Shown: piece by piece, positions 23,587-34,941 of the stretch
Layout: each line of letters begins with the position of its first letter
Position numbering within the stretch: position 1 is the first letter of the stretch
Source: Agriotes lineatus
Taxonomy: Eukaryota > Arthropoda > Insecta > Coleoptera > Elateridae
Length of the DNA stretch: 64,000 bases
Direction: 5' to 3'
Assembly (NCBI GenBank): GCA_940337035.1
Contig: OW679203.1
Coordinates: 73,795,061 to 73,859,060 of the forward strand
Notes under the pieces: generated by a model
The model's database searches: none
Seen by the model: the letters and a program-made list of their open reading frames with translations, nothing else
Told to the model about the DNA's origin: nothing
Translations under genes and position numbers: made by a program

Positions 23587-24833
23587 GGTTGTTTTGGATT
23601 TTAACGTCCCCCTCATTTTGTGGATGGGGCATATAAGGGCTATTATCTATTCCGCTGGCAGCTTTTCATATCAAGCGCATTGTTGTTGTTTGCCTTGCTA
23701 TGCTGCCTTTTACTTCTTCTATTGTAGATTGTGCTATTATAGATTGTGCAGCATGTTGGTGAGTTTCTTTTTGTATTTGCTTCTCTTAGGGGGTTATTTA
23801 GTACGTTTGCGAAGCAATCTTGCCATCTTTTAATCAAATCTTGCTTGTTGACCAATATATTTCCTATTTTATCTTCGCACATGGTTACTCGCTGCTGGTA
23901 ACATTCGTCTTACCTCATTAGTATTTCGTGCTTGTCCAGCTTCCTGTACTGTTTGTTTAAGTGTTCTCTGTTTTCCTTCTACATGTTGAGTTTGCTATTC
24001 TTCTCAGTCTTGGTAATTTTCCTCTTTAGCTCTAGTTTGTGTAGTAGTTTCTATTTTGCTTGATTTCTCTACTGTAATGCCTTTTACATTCTGCATCACA
24101 CCACTCTCTTCGTTTCGATTTTCCTACCGTACCTAGTGTATCTTTCGTTGCTACCTTTATATTTCGTTTCGAACCTTGACACTCAGTTTCAATATTGTTC
24201 ATATTTCTTTCTTCTATGGTGTTTTCTTCAATATTCTCGGCCATTCTTCGTCTGTATCGCTCAGATTCGTTTTCTTCTTTTAACAGTCTATCTTGTATTT
24301 CGGCGTTTTATAGCTCGAACTAGCTAGTGGCCCGACTTTGATCTTGCTACCCTGTGGCTCCTGATGTGTATTATGCTACTTTAAGACCGATTTTCATTTC
24401 ATTTATTGTATTTCTATCGGGAGATACCAAAGTTTCTTTATGTAGTATCGATTTGTGAAGAAAGGTTGTGTTTCCAACTGTGAGATTGTTTGCCGCTGCA
24501 AATATTATAGTTCCTTCCCCATTGTTACTTGAGTCATCGTGAAGACTTTGTTGTCCTATAACCGGGAAATATGCTTCCTCCTGGCCAATTCTGGCGTTGA
24601 GGTTTCCTACTATGAACGTTATGCAATTTCTAGGAATTCTGTTCAGTTCTCAGTGGCTCGCTGGCTGCGCACTCTCGGGCAATTTTTAAAAACTTATCAA
24701 CAATTTGACATGGGTCAGGGATTTTTGGTAGACTATTCTCCAAATACAAATTCAACATCAAAAGTTAGTGAATGATTTGTTTAATAATGTTAAAAATCAG
24801 GTTACCCTATGTGGTAGTGTAACAAAACTACAC

Positions 24834-24866
24834 ACAAATCATACACACACAAACACACACACACAT
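24834..24866 (+). repeat. (CA)n microsatellite
   Basis: An imperfect CA repeat, with CACACACAAACACACACACA at its core. Confidence 0.85.
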
Positions 24867-24942
24867 GACTTGGAGGTACAATAGACACACAGAGGCCGCA
24901 GTGCGAGTGAACCTGGTGCACCTTCTACCAAAATAGTATATT

Positions 24943-25316
24943 AAAGTATGAGTGGATAACAAGGTCTTTAAAACACGCTTGAGTTTTCGAGCACAACGGC
25001 GTAGCCGGAGTGCTCGAAATAGAGCAAGTGTTTTAAAGACCAGTTATCCACGAATACTTTACGCAATTTTTTATTATACCCCCAATACTGGAAATAAATT
25101 ACGCACTAAAAACTTAAAAATAATTTTTGTCGTGATAAATCGAGAGGGCATAATAATATTGCTACTATAGTAACGAGAATTATTTACGTTTTTGTCTCGT
25201 CCATGTCCGTTGTTGCATTCAGTCGTTTCCTTTAAAGCTCGGCGAGCTTTAATCGCCTGCTTTCGCACGCTCAGGCGTGCTTTAAACGGCGATTCTGATG
25301 CAGGTATAATAAAAAA
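24943..25316. mobile_element. Hairpin-bearing MITE-like block
   Basis: Arms at 24943-24994 and 25010-25060 are near-perfect inverted repeats (GTGGATAAC..GGTCTTTAAAACAC..CGAGCAC). The 15-bp spacer itself folds (CGGC-GTA-GCCG), so the 118-bp region can make one long stem. Next to it, a perfect 14-bp inverted pair (TTTTTTATTATACC at 25067-25080 and its complement at 25303-25316) brackets 250 bp. That segment has a second small hairpin, GCACGC-TCAG-GCGTGC. No coding capacity. It reads as one or two abutting MITEs; I found no clear target duplication. Confidence 0.6.
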
Positions 25317-25319
25317 CAA

Positions 25320-26490
25320 TTTACTTTTTACGTCAGTTGGTGGATGTACCGACATTAATGAATTATGTCGTAAATTGAGTTTGATGTGTAGAGAGCAGAT
25401 TCTCACACTTATCGACTTAAGTTCTTAGGTTTTTCTTTACTATGAATCCTGTTTCCAGCTTATATCTTTGGCCTGCTACTTCACTGTAGAAGAATGCGCA
25501 TTCTGCTTTGGTTATGTTTCCAGTACCCCACCACCCTATCTCTTGCAATGCTGCGATGTTCATGTTGTATTTTTGATTTTCTGTAGGGTAGTCGACACTA
25601 TCCCAGCTGAGTACAAGCTACTGATTGGAACGCCCTATTTTATTTGTGCGTTCCTTGCGATTCGCTCCTCAATTCTGGCTCGCATCTCTAATATAAGTAT
25701 CACGCGCGCTCCTCTTTTCGTTGGTAGCAGCGCGAAGAAATTTAGATTTTTCCGAAAGGTGCGCAACCTTCGATAATACAGCGTACCTGGATAGAGATTT
25801 TTGCAGCGGATTTCTTCGATTTTGAGCGCTTAGCAGGGTGGCTGTAAACGCCGAAAAAAATAGGCTATGCTTATTAGCTGAATTTTTGTTTTCTGTCATC
25901 AACTGCTGAGTACCTTACACCAGCGTCGTTTGCAGAAGTAGTCCCAAACTCCAGCTTAGGATGAAATTATTCCTTATTATTATTTTTGTTCCGGTTCTAG
26001 TTAAATGGCAATTAAGTCTGGCGTCATGCCTTTATCATCTGGCGTAATGTATGGCGTCAATAACCTCTTGAAATTTTCTGGTTTCTGCTGTTTGATTCGG
26101 GCGCCCTTTTAATAGATTCCTTTTTGTTAATAATCCACGAATACCATTATTTCACGAGATTGTTATTGGAGCACTGTTTGCGGTGCAATTTCCAAGGATT
26201 AATTTGTTTATTAATTAAAGATTGTCATATAAAAGCAAATACTTTTGTTGAATGCGATAATATAAAAGATTAGAAAGATTCCGGAGTCCAAACTATGTAC
26301 TCCATTCCGACCTTGAAACAATAATAATTTTAAACAATTAAAAAAACAAGTACAAGGCCATAATCAATTTCCAAGTTCCTAAAATCTCCTACCAAAAAGT
26401 TTTGAAAGATTGCAGTAGATATTTAATTTATACCTTCTTTGCTACTAGTATTGGAAATATGATAAAGTTATAAAGAAATTATTGGTATAA
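25320..26490. other. No gene or element recognised
   Basis: AT-rich DNA. A 102-codon frame at 25468-25776 (+) has no recognisable domain. Confidence 0.45.
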
Positions 26491-26496
26491 ATGTGT

Positions 26497-26800
26497 AACG
26501 TTAGACCCTGTGTCAAATTTGAATGGCGCTAACACTGTTACAATTTTCACTCACATCTCCATAGCGTTCGAATTTTTGATAAGTCGATCTTAGCTGCTAT
26601 GCGTGGAGGTAGCGTAAACCGGATCACCACGCAGTTCCTTCTCCAAGCCCCTCTAAAAATCGGCCGATAACGAGGTGGCGAATGGTATAATAGAAGAATT
26701 CGCAGCTAGTTAACTCAGTTGAGATTTGAACCTGCACCTGATTTTAACTACCAGTTCTAGTTCCCAGCCTCGGGGTCTAGAACTCCTTTCCTAGTACCTA
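26497..26800 (+). repeat. LTR-like repeat, copy 2
   Basis: This is the partner of 11360-11660. It starts TGTAACGTTAG and keeps the same order of words, including CGATCTTAGC, AGCGTAAACC, CACGCAGTTCC and CCGATAACG. A weaker TATA-like GGTATAATAG is followed by TTCGCAG. A 50-bp tandem repeat begins directly after it. Confidence 0.45.
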
Positions 26801-26801
26801 C

Positions 26802-26945
26802 CCTAGCCAGCAACGGTGGATTTGGCCCCATCTGACTAAATAATTTCCTGGCCTAGTTAGCACCGTTGGATTCGGCCTCATCTTGCTAGACAATTTCCTG
26901 ACCTAGTTAGCAACGGTAGATTCGGCCCCATCCTGCTAAAACCCC
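26802..26945 (+). repeat. 50-bp tandem repeat, about 3 units
   Basis: Units start at 26802, 26852 and 26902 with CCTAGCCAGCAACGG, CCTAGTTAGCACCG and CCTAGTTAGCAACGG, each followed by TTCGGCCCCAT-like and AATTTCCTG segments. The period is exactly 50 bp twice. The last unit is incomplete. Confidence 0.85.
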
Positions 26946-29335
26946 GTTTAATGCCTGGATGTTACCATAACCGCTTCATAACCTTAAGATAGAGCACAGC
27001 TTATACTATTCCATGTGGTCCAAATTTATTCACAAAGTTCATACCATTTCCAGTTACGCTTTATTCACTCACAGTAAACTTCACAGACACCGTAAAACAC
27101 TTCTTTGTATTGAATTTGTCCGCCCGTGAACCATAAATAACAAACGCCGTGTTTGCCGGTGCAAATTTAGTCTGTTCCAGATCTGTCTATTTCGGTACAT
27201 TAGAGCTACGGATCACCCGCACCTACCGTCTTCGAACTTTTTTGATATGATCCAGGGACAGCAATCGGGTCAAGCCAGCTTGTAGTGTGGGTTGTTGAAC
27301 GTCCTAAAAATATCCCAACGCCGGACTAATACGCCGAAAGAATTGAATTTTGTAATATTTATGTACATTAACTAAGAATTATTTTGCATCTACTTAAATA
27401 GATTACTCAATTTATTTCTATACTGTGTTATTCCTGTATTTTATACACTTGAGTAGAACGAATCCTGGGCATTTGAGCATTACCCAAGGCAACCACTTTG
27501 AAACTGAATTTTGGCCAAGTTCAAATAAGCACCCTTTTCAGGGATTGAACTTAATTTATAAAATTCCGGAATAATCCAAGTACATTACCAATGTTTGTTA
27601 AAAACAGGAACCGGAAAGTATTATCTGAGCAAACGGTGCGATCTGATTTATTTACCGGCACATAGTCCAATAATAATTAGTGACAGTCTGTTAACTAAGC
27701 TATTGCGTTTCCTGGAACAAAAATATTTTTAACTGTTGTTCCGAATCTACTAATTCCTGCCTTTGCTCTACTTTTGATTTGTATGTATTAAACTGGTTTT
27801 AGTAAAAGAGATTTTCTAAAATACTGATCAAAGCAGCTGACGTGTTGTCTTTGATGATAAAGCAGATAATTTTACTTCTGTAGCTACTAAGGTAATAATT
27901 GTTGTGATTTTTTTAAAAAGGCGTAACACATACGTATGGTTGCTTCTGCAAAGTGATGATTAAATTACACATGTCAATTATAATAATTAGTCCTTCACAT
28001 GTCATATTGAAGGATTGTTATTTTTGGGAAAAAAGATATTTAATTTGCGTGTTTGCTGTCTGGAAAACGGCAAAGCAAATAAAATCTAAAAGTGGATTTT
28101 GGTTGGTACTCGAAGCAAATGCCTCAAATTCCAACAATATTTTTTGAACTGGAATTTCTATTTACGTAGACACAACTAATGAATCAACGTTTTATTTATT
28201 CCAGGAAAATTATTATGATTCTCCAGGCAGCTTCCACGTTGATTGTAATTTCCAAAGGTTACTAGGTTCAAGGAAACGGTTTAATTAAATGGTTGAAAGC
28301 TCCTGCAACCAGGAGATAAGCTTGTTAAAGCGTGGGTGTAAAAACAACTTTCAATACGGAAGATATTAAAAGAGAACAAATAAATCTATATCACGATTTC
28401 GGCTGTTCAGATTTCCTTGATAATTACAGCAGTCGGCTGTGCAGTCAAGGAAAGCTCCAACTTCGCTTGAAAGATAATCCTAATTGCTCTGTGATTATAA
28501 CCCTGCAGGGCGGCGAAAGAAAGGTGCGCCAACCCCATGAACAACAACGAAGGGCGCATCCGACGTAATTATAATAAATTAGTTGCGTTAATCGCTTATT
28601 GCATAGATTTATGACGTTGCAAAATTTTAATTAAATTTAAAATTAACTATTAATCATGCGACATGCAGCACTGTAATTGAATATCAACCGAATTAGGTTT
28701 CTTTTATGTTCTCTGTTATGAAAGTGATGCTTTGATTATGTATAACTGTTGCAGCGTAAACATTGTTACACAATTAAAGACTTATTGTAACATAGGCTGA
28801 AATATAAGTCTTCACAGTTATAGAAGAAAACGGAAATAAGTTAGACGTATATAAAGAAATAAGCAAAAGAAAGGAATGTTTAGCCTTAAATTTATAAAAT
28901 AGTTGTAAGGTGCTTTAATGAAAGATTAATTAACGATGAAGTGAAGTAGATGTGTCCAATCTTGAATATTAATTAATCTGGCCAAAATCAGTATCTTTTC
29001 TAAAATCCTGAAGGTATTTGTATGACCACTAGCTCAAGAATGTGTTGCGATAACGAGTTAGCATTTCTAGTCAGCACGACGCTTTAGGTCACCGATATAG
29101 TAGTTACACAACACTATTCAGCAATGTCCATTTAAAAAACGTGTAAACGAACTGGAAAATTTTTATATTCATTTGTGTTTACTTTGAGCTATTAATCATT
29201 AGTCATTAAATATTACTACGTTAGCAGGTGCTTGTGCACTGGTTATTGCACTAACAATGTATATATTTGCGTATATAAAGAATAGGTTTTAATGAATACA
29301 TCAGTATTAATCTAACGAGCCCTGAAAAGTTTCTC
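26946..29335. other. No gene or element recognised
   Basis: AT-rich DNA. A 78-codon GTG-initiated frame at 28332-28568 has no recognisable domain. Confidence 0.45.
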
Positions 29336-29339
29336 ATTA

Positions 29340-30065
29340 TGACGACCGTAGATCAACAACAATGAGTCCGTAGTCAGTGACGCTTTTTCGACGCTTTCAG
29401 CTTCAACTGACATGTTGCTGCTCCGTGTAGTCCGAAGGTTTTCCGACTGCTACCTCTGTACGCGTCACCACTTTGCTCGGCCCGATGTAACTTCCCGTTA
29501 ATTACTGCAGCCAACTAAGTTGAACCTCTTTTATTAGTTAAGCAATACATGTTGCAAATTACCGCCAATTGTAAATATGTTATACTAAGTTAAACCATGC
29601 GTGTTGTGATATAATTAAGAATTAACCATGTTAAGCAGGCCAAAGTTTTGACTGCATCCGCATTAGAAGTCGGGTAGCGTTTTCTTGTAATCTGCTGCCG
29701 GATTGCCACCAGGCCATTAATACTGGTTTTCATATGGAAACTACTGCTAATAGCAATTTTTACCATCCTATGTAGCATACGTGACATCACATCGCGCAGG
29801 TAGCTTTAGAAATAATTGTTGCGGTTTCAGCATGTAGCTCTACCCGGTGAGAATTGTATTTTTTAAATGAATCTCTCAGATATTACGGTGCCTGATTTTA
29901 TTGTAAAGCAAAATGCAGTTACGCGTGTTCTTGGAGTACTTACGATAAGCTTTGCAGCAAATTCCGACGCAAGATAAGTCATATATAGTTGAAGCTGCGC
30001 ACATTCCTGCAGCCAAGAAAAAATTTTCCTGATGGCATACCCTCATTCCATGCCCATTATGGTTG
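29340..30065 (+). repeat. Dispersed repeat family A
   Basis: Shared landmarks with other copies, in order: TTAAGCAATACATG with AATTACCGCCAATT, GAGAATTGTATTTT, GTAAAGCAAAATGCAGTTA, CGCAAGATAAGTCATAT and AAATTTTCCTGATGG. The copies at 36.8-37.45, 38.56-39.06 and 57.2-57.6 kb carry the same series in the same orientation. No protein is encoded. This could be the body of a large non-autonomous element or an old LTR. Confidence 0.6.
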
Positions 30066-30099
30066 CTTAATATGTTCCATTAATTCAAGGTGAATAAAA

Positions 30100-30720
30100 A
30101 CTTCAATACCAAAATACTTCGTCTGCAGCCTAGGTTTCCATTATTCTGAAAACTTTTTCATAACCTATGAAATCGAAGAATATTGTCAGAAGGTATTCTG
30201 CATTTTCTCAGAATTCTTGAACTTTGTTTCTTTTCGAAGTTTAATAGAAATCTACTTCTGCAAGAATGTTTTATCCTTTTACTTTATTTCGTACTTTGTC
30301 ATTGATTAAGAATCTTTGTACTGTGCTGTAGACGCTTTCATATTCTTGCTTTACTCTGCTTCATCTATAATTTCCTTTGTTCTTTTGTATATTTATAGGC
30401 CCGCTAAGACGCTATTGCTATTTTCTATACAAATGTCGTTCAGATACAGTTAATATCTCTACCAGGACTTCCTATAAAGATTCTTACGGAAAGTTATAAT
30501 ATAGCATTTGTGCTATTTTTTATTATGTGCTACATTTTAGTTTTTCGTTGAAATCGCCGATGATAAATGCATATTGTGTAGGGTGGTCGTTCAGTGCCAT
30601 ATGTTCCAATATAAAGTTTTTAAGTTGTAACTATGAACATGTCACGCTTGTCAATATTGCCTTGTTCATTACTTACAGCTGTATAGAAGCCACTCTACTT
30701 ATATACAATGCAAAATATGT
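30100..30720 (-). pseudogene. RTE LINE relic (endonuclease plus RT pieces)
   Basis: The minus strand reads QYAFIIGDFNEKL (30541-30590), the APE-type endonuclease core of RTE LINEs (IIMGDFNAKV). Some 400 bp later it reads IFFDFIGYEKVFRIME (30149-30183), the reverse transcriptase motif FIDYEKAFDSV. The distance between the two is shorter than in an intact RTE and many stops intervene, so this is an internally deleted and dead copy lying between two family-A blocks. Confidence 0.6.
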
Positions 30721-30784
30721 GATGTAATCGATTTTTTCTGATATAAATCCAATATATGCCAGTCTTCATTTTTAGTTTCTGTAT

Positions 30785-31335
30785 AGTACGAGATGTTAAG
30801 GTCAATTTAAATATTGACGCCGGCAGTGCTATTTATACAGACAGCAATTCGTTTCATCGAACTGCTTCTCGCGCCAAGGTTTCAGACAGGGTGTACATTA
30901 GTAGTAGGCCAGGAATATTTGAGCACAGAGTTCGTGTGTGATTGAGCGTTATCGTTCCGTGAATGAGCTGTTTAGGAAAACCATACCCTGAAAAGTTTGA
31001 AAAATTGTGACCTTTTTCAAATATCCCAACCCCCGAATCGTAGCCTACCAATCTGATATACCAATTCCTGGCACGTTTGAGTGCCGCGAAATTTTATATC
31101 GATGCTCGATTGGATATATTTAAAGCAACCCTTGCATCTTTTTACGGACGCCCGTATAACAACGACCTATATGTTAGTGCTCTATATGTCGACGCCCTCT
31201 ATCGTTTGTACAGCTTACATGTCGCAAATGGGGTTTCCTTGCAACAAGCATTATGTGGCTGAACATATTATAGTTAATATGTTGCAGCTTTGTTTTGTAG
31301 TTCGTATACTTGTTCACTTGTTAAAATGTTGGTAA
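30785..31335 (+). repeat. Dispersed repeat family A, leading block
   Basis: This segment aligns with 38010-38560. Landmarks in order are GACGCCGGCAGTGC / GACGCCGTCGCTAC, CGAACTGCTTCTCG / TGAACTCCTTCTAG, TTTCAGACAGGGTGTA / TTTCAGGCAGGGTATA, and GTTTGAGTGCCGCGAAATTT / GTTTGAGTGTTGTGGAATTT. In the later copy this block leads straight into the rest of family A. Confidence 0.6.
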
Positions 31336-31339
31336 TTCT

Positions 31340-31946
31340 AATTTATTATAATTTTAGTATTTTTCTCCAATCCTTGAAATGTGACAGTATAGGTAAGTTT
31401 ATAAGGCAAACATAATCGGAAATTAATAACATCCTTGCTCACTATTGCCTATAGATGGTATTCAATTGCGACACAGCAATCCACCTAATTTATTACTTCG
31501 AAAACTGAATTTCATGCTACAGAATTACGTCAATATTGCTTCTGTCATTGTCATTCGTTTTCAGTTTCCCAGTTCATAATGTTGTTTGACCAGTTTTCAG
31601 AAAAGTTAAGGGACAAATTACAATTTCCACAGAATATTTCTAACATGTTTGATAGTAGTAGGGATGTTGAACTTCTATGCTATGTTCTTTATTGTGCCTA
31701 GGCAGACGTTAAGGGCGCTAGTACAATCTATAAATCCGCTCTAAAAGCCAGCGAAGTGTCTTTCATGAACACTCAACGCGTGTATTGCCAATTTAGAGAG
31801 TAACAACTGCTTTTTTGGATTTTCTTACAGCAAGATGATTTAGAAAACATTTTCTATGTAAGGCCTTGATCCCAATTAACTTAAGTTGAAGAAACTATTA
31901 TGAAGAAGTAATATAAATTTTCTGTGAACTTAGATTTAGAAATACT
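31340..31946. other. No gene or element recognised
   Basis: AT-rich DNA up to the RTE target-site duplication. Confidence 0.5.
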
Positions 31947-31959
31947 AAACTATTAGTTG

Positions 31960-32814
31960 TTTGAGGGGTTTTAGGATTTAAAAATGGGACAGTCAGGGTA
32001 TCAACGTAAATGGCAGAATGCTTAATCACCTGAGATATGCTGATGATATTGTCATCATAGCTGCAACGTCAGAGGAACTACGGGATATGCTCACACATCT
32101 ACATCAAGAATCAATGAAGGTTGGCCTAAAGATGAATATTGCCAAAACGAAAATAATGAGCAATGAAGATACTCAAATTATTATTGAAGATCAAGCCATA
32201 GAAAACGTAACCGAGTATATCTATTTGGGACACACTATAAAACTTGGAAAGGACAACCAAACAGCCGAACTAACAAGGCGAATCAAATTAGGATGGGCCG
32301 CGTTTGGAAAACTATCTTATATTCTAAAAAGTAACATCCCGAACTGTTTAAAAAGTAAGGTCTACAATGCGTGCGTCCTACCAGTTTTAACATACGGTAT
32401 TTAAACAATGACCTTGACTAAAAAGAGTATGTTAAAACTTCAAGTAGCTCAGAGATCAATGGAACGAGCAATGCTGGGTATCAACCTACGCGACAAGGTC
32501 AAAAACTCTGATATTCGAAAAAGATCTAAGGTTGAAGATATCGTCCAAGCCATACTAAAAGCAAAATGGTCCTGGGTAGGCCACGTGGCAAGACAGTCAG
32601 AGGAGCGATGGCCTATAAACATTATTACATGGAGACCCAGACTATCAAAACGCCCAGTTGGTCGGCCACCTAAAAGGTGGACAGATGACATACGACAAGC
32701 GGCAGGGAGACAGTGGATACGAGTTGCGCAAGATAGGACGGTATGGAAGCAAATGAGGGAGGCCTACATCCAGCAGTGGATACAAGATGGCTGATGATGA
32801 TGATGATGATGATG
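31960..32814 (+). mobile_element. 5'-truncated RTE LINE with 13-bp TSD
   Basis: An 855-bp insertion flanked by perfect 13-bp direct repeats AAACTATTAGTTG (31947-31959 and 32815-32827). It ends in (TGA)n/(TGATGA)n, the short-repeat 3' tail typical of RTE LINEs rather than poly(A). The reading frame is preserved from WDSQGIN (31985) to the stop near 32794, apart from single-base lesions. This is the cleanest insertion in the window. Confidence 0.93.
31985..32794 (+). pseudogene. RTE ORF2 C-terminal half, one nonsense codon
   Basis: The frame encodes the palm/thumb part of an RTE reverse transcriptase. WDSQGINVNGRMLNHLR is followed by the intact catalytic YADD in LRYADDIVII, then GLKMNIAKTK, YIYLGHTI, and SDIPxCLKxKVY-like SNIPNCLKSKVYN ending LPVLTYGI. 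A TAA at 32402-32404 follows. It stands where relatives have glutamate in YGxETxTLT, so one base change explains it. After it the same frame continues TMTLTKKS, KWSWVGHVARQ, GRPPKRWTDDIR and QWIRVAQDRTVWKQMREA to a natural end. Another in-frame TAA lies just before WDSQ. The protein copies the element's RNA into DNA at a nicked target; this copy lacks the endonuclease and most of the fingers. Confidence 0.9.
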
Positions 32815-32827
32815 AAACTATTAGTTG

Positions 32828-33055
32828 CCTATTCCTATGAGCTATTTTTTACACTGTAATTTTATTTACGAGGGCTCCTCTATTAATTGTCAGTCGCAGG
32901 CCATCGAAGTTAACAAAAACAAACACATTTTCATTAATCGATAGCTAGTTCTTTCGACAGATTTCAGTTAGAATTTTGAAATGTTAGGGTTAAAACGTAT
33001 ACGGAGACAATTTTAAAATTTTTATACATAATTCGTTGTCCACTACCTCCATCCA
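32828..33055. other. No element recognised
   Basis: Short AT-rich stretch between the RTE insertion and the family-B repeat. Confidence 0.5.
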
Positions 33056-33059
33056 TATT

Positions 33060-33370
33060 AATAAAGACTTAATTCTTCCAATACATATATACATAAGTGA
33101 GTGCAGCTGCGTGCCTGCTTGCGTCACACTACATCATCAACAATCGGGTTTGCTTTGCCCGCGATTCCGCTTCCTTCCTTCAGCGCCATCAAGCATCAGT
33201 GGCGCAAACTTTATTGTTACAAGATGCTGTCGGCAAATTTTTTTAAGTCTTCATGTGTTTAAATAAGTGATTAAATATTACCAAATCCAAAAATTATAGA
33301 GCGTCATTTTAATATTTGAACTAATTCGAATAATTAATAAAGACAAACGAAAGAATTTGTTTAGGATAGG
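33060..33370 (+). repeat. Dispersed repeat family B, copy 2
   Basis: Partner of 7870-8180: GTGAGTGCAGCTGCGTGC at the start, AATAAAGACAAACGAAAGAA and TTAGGATAG at the end, at similar spacing and in the same orientation. Confidence 0.5.
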
Positions 33371-34935
33371 TGGTGTAGAGGGGAGGTGCACCACCCAGCC
33401 CCAAAAACATTTTTTTTTAATTTACGATTTCTCAAAGTACTTTCTTTCACATTCAATACAACCGAGCATCTTCATTAAATAAATCGCGATAATGTCTAAA
33501 CAGTTACAGCTACTGGTTCATACGTGTTACGATACTTAAAATTTGTAAAACAACCGCTGTGTAACTCTTATTTGGTAGTCGAATTGAATTTTGTGGCGTT
33601 TGTCTCACTTTAAGTGGGGACCGAGCATTAGAGGTGGATGGTTGCATTTTACTGGCAAAAAGTTTTCGTAGATCGAACGAAGAAGAAGTTTTGTTGACAG
33701 CGCTGGAATGTGTTCTAAGAGATAGTCGTATGTGAAAGGGTTTCCATTGCTGATTAAGGTGCTATCCCGATTACGGTTGATGACGGACTTGATGTTTGAC
33801 TCCTCTATGTATTGTTGAAATAACGGGGAGTTGTTTTTTTGCTGTCTTATGTTTTTCAACCTTTGCTCCACTAAGTGGATAGTGACTTTCCTCGAATTTC
33901 ATACCCTTTTTGTCACCACGCAGATGAGGCCGTGATTATTTCGTCGCTATTCAATCACCTCCTGAATACGACATGGGCGTCTTCCCCAAGGAGTCTGTTT
34001 TATCTCTCTTCAAGTGTTAAGTAGGATTGGTTACTAGTTACTGACACTGTGATTGAGTTTTGAAGCTATTAATCAGGTAGAACTGGTATTTAAATTGCAT
34101 GTAGTGAAGTAATTTTTTTTTACTGATTTTGCGCAACTGCATACACACAGAAAACTGCCAACCGCGTCATGTTATGAGCCAATCAGGTTTTCTGTGGTAA
34201 CATTCTATTTTAGCTAAATTAACAAATTCCTTCAGGGATGCTGTTTATTGAATACCTATGAATAATTAAACCACACTTGTTGGTGGAAATACGAATTTCC
34301 GACTTAGACTGTACTATCGAAAAATTAAAAATCGAGACATTCACAGTTCAATCGTGTAAATGAAATGTGATTTTCAGTTTCCATGTGGCATTTTGAGTGT
34401 AATAGTTAAGACATGTTATATAACATTTTTTTTCTATAGCAAAACTTTAACAATTTAAAAAAATATAAGGAAGGTCAATTACATTTTACAATCTCAGTAG
34501 CTATATTGGGTTCCTAGGATAATACAAAGCTGTTATATTTAATTTAAATAAAAGTTAGAAAATTAAATTGCTTTATCTATCCTCAATGTGAAAGTTCCAC
34601 TTTATCTACCCTTGCTGTTAAAGTAACACTTTTACTTTGAGTCAATTAAAGCACACTTTAACATTTGCTATAGAAAACGTATATGTTTTCACCAGGACAA
34701 CATGTTTATATTATAATAAAACCTTTGCGAACTATAACAGAAATGACAACATTCACTTCAGTACTTGTCCCGATTTTTAATTCTCCGATGGTACATAAAC
34801 TGACGTTACTTAGGTAGCTTTTAACATTGAATCTTGTCTGCAAATACAGAATAGCTGCCCTTATTCTATGCCAGTATGAGTAAAACTAGATATATTTAAA
34901 CTGCTTCCGTGTGTTTCCTTGTATTCTCTCTTGTT
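33371..34935. other. No gene recognised
   Basis: An 88-codon minus frame at 33605-33871 has no family I know. Otherwise AT-rich DNA. Confidence 0.4.
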
Positions 34936-34941
34936 ATTTAG

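Larger units (their letters stand above)
21770..24660 (-). mobile_element. Decayed RTE LINE, endonuclease to C-terminus, split by an insertion
   Basis: Reading the minus strand from high to low coordinates, the parts appear in the order of an RTE ORF2. The APE endonuclease has RIPRNCITFIVGNLNARIG near 24640-24580, where GDxNA has become GNLNA, then FAAANNLTVGNTTF. The linker region has KRREWCDAECK (about 24080) and KQDLIKRWQDCF (about 23820). The RT has RQLIEKARENNVSVY with FIEFKQAFESI (about 23420-23330), then LRQGN and LLFNIVM (about 23180-23165). After a 925-bp interruption come LNGVLTNKSTHIIASTNEV (about 22190-22140), where YADD has become STNE, and then LEKEASKIGLCID. The C-terminal domain FERKILRRVYGPIKEDN (about 21970) follows. 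Stops and frameshifts are many. It is a long, inactive copy. Confidence 0.85.

Noticed and set aside
20291..26945. Short regular repeats considered as CRISPR arrays
   Set aside because: They are three-unit head-to-tail tandem repeats without unique spacers, in eukaryotic DNA.
32449..32691. 80-codon minus-strand frame
   Set aside because: Antisense shadow of the RTE reverse transcriptase.
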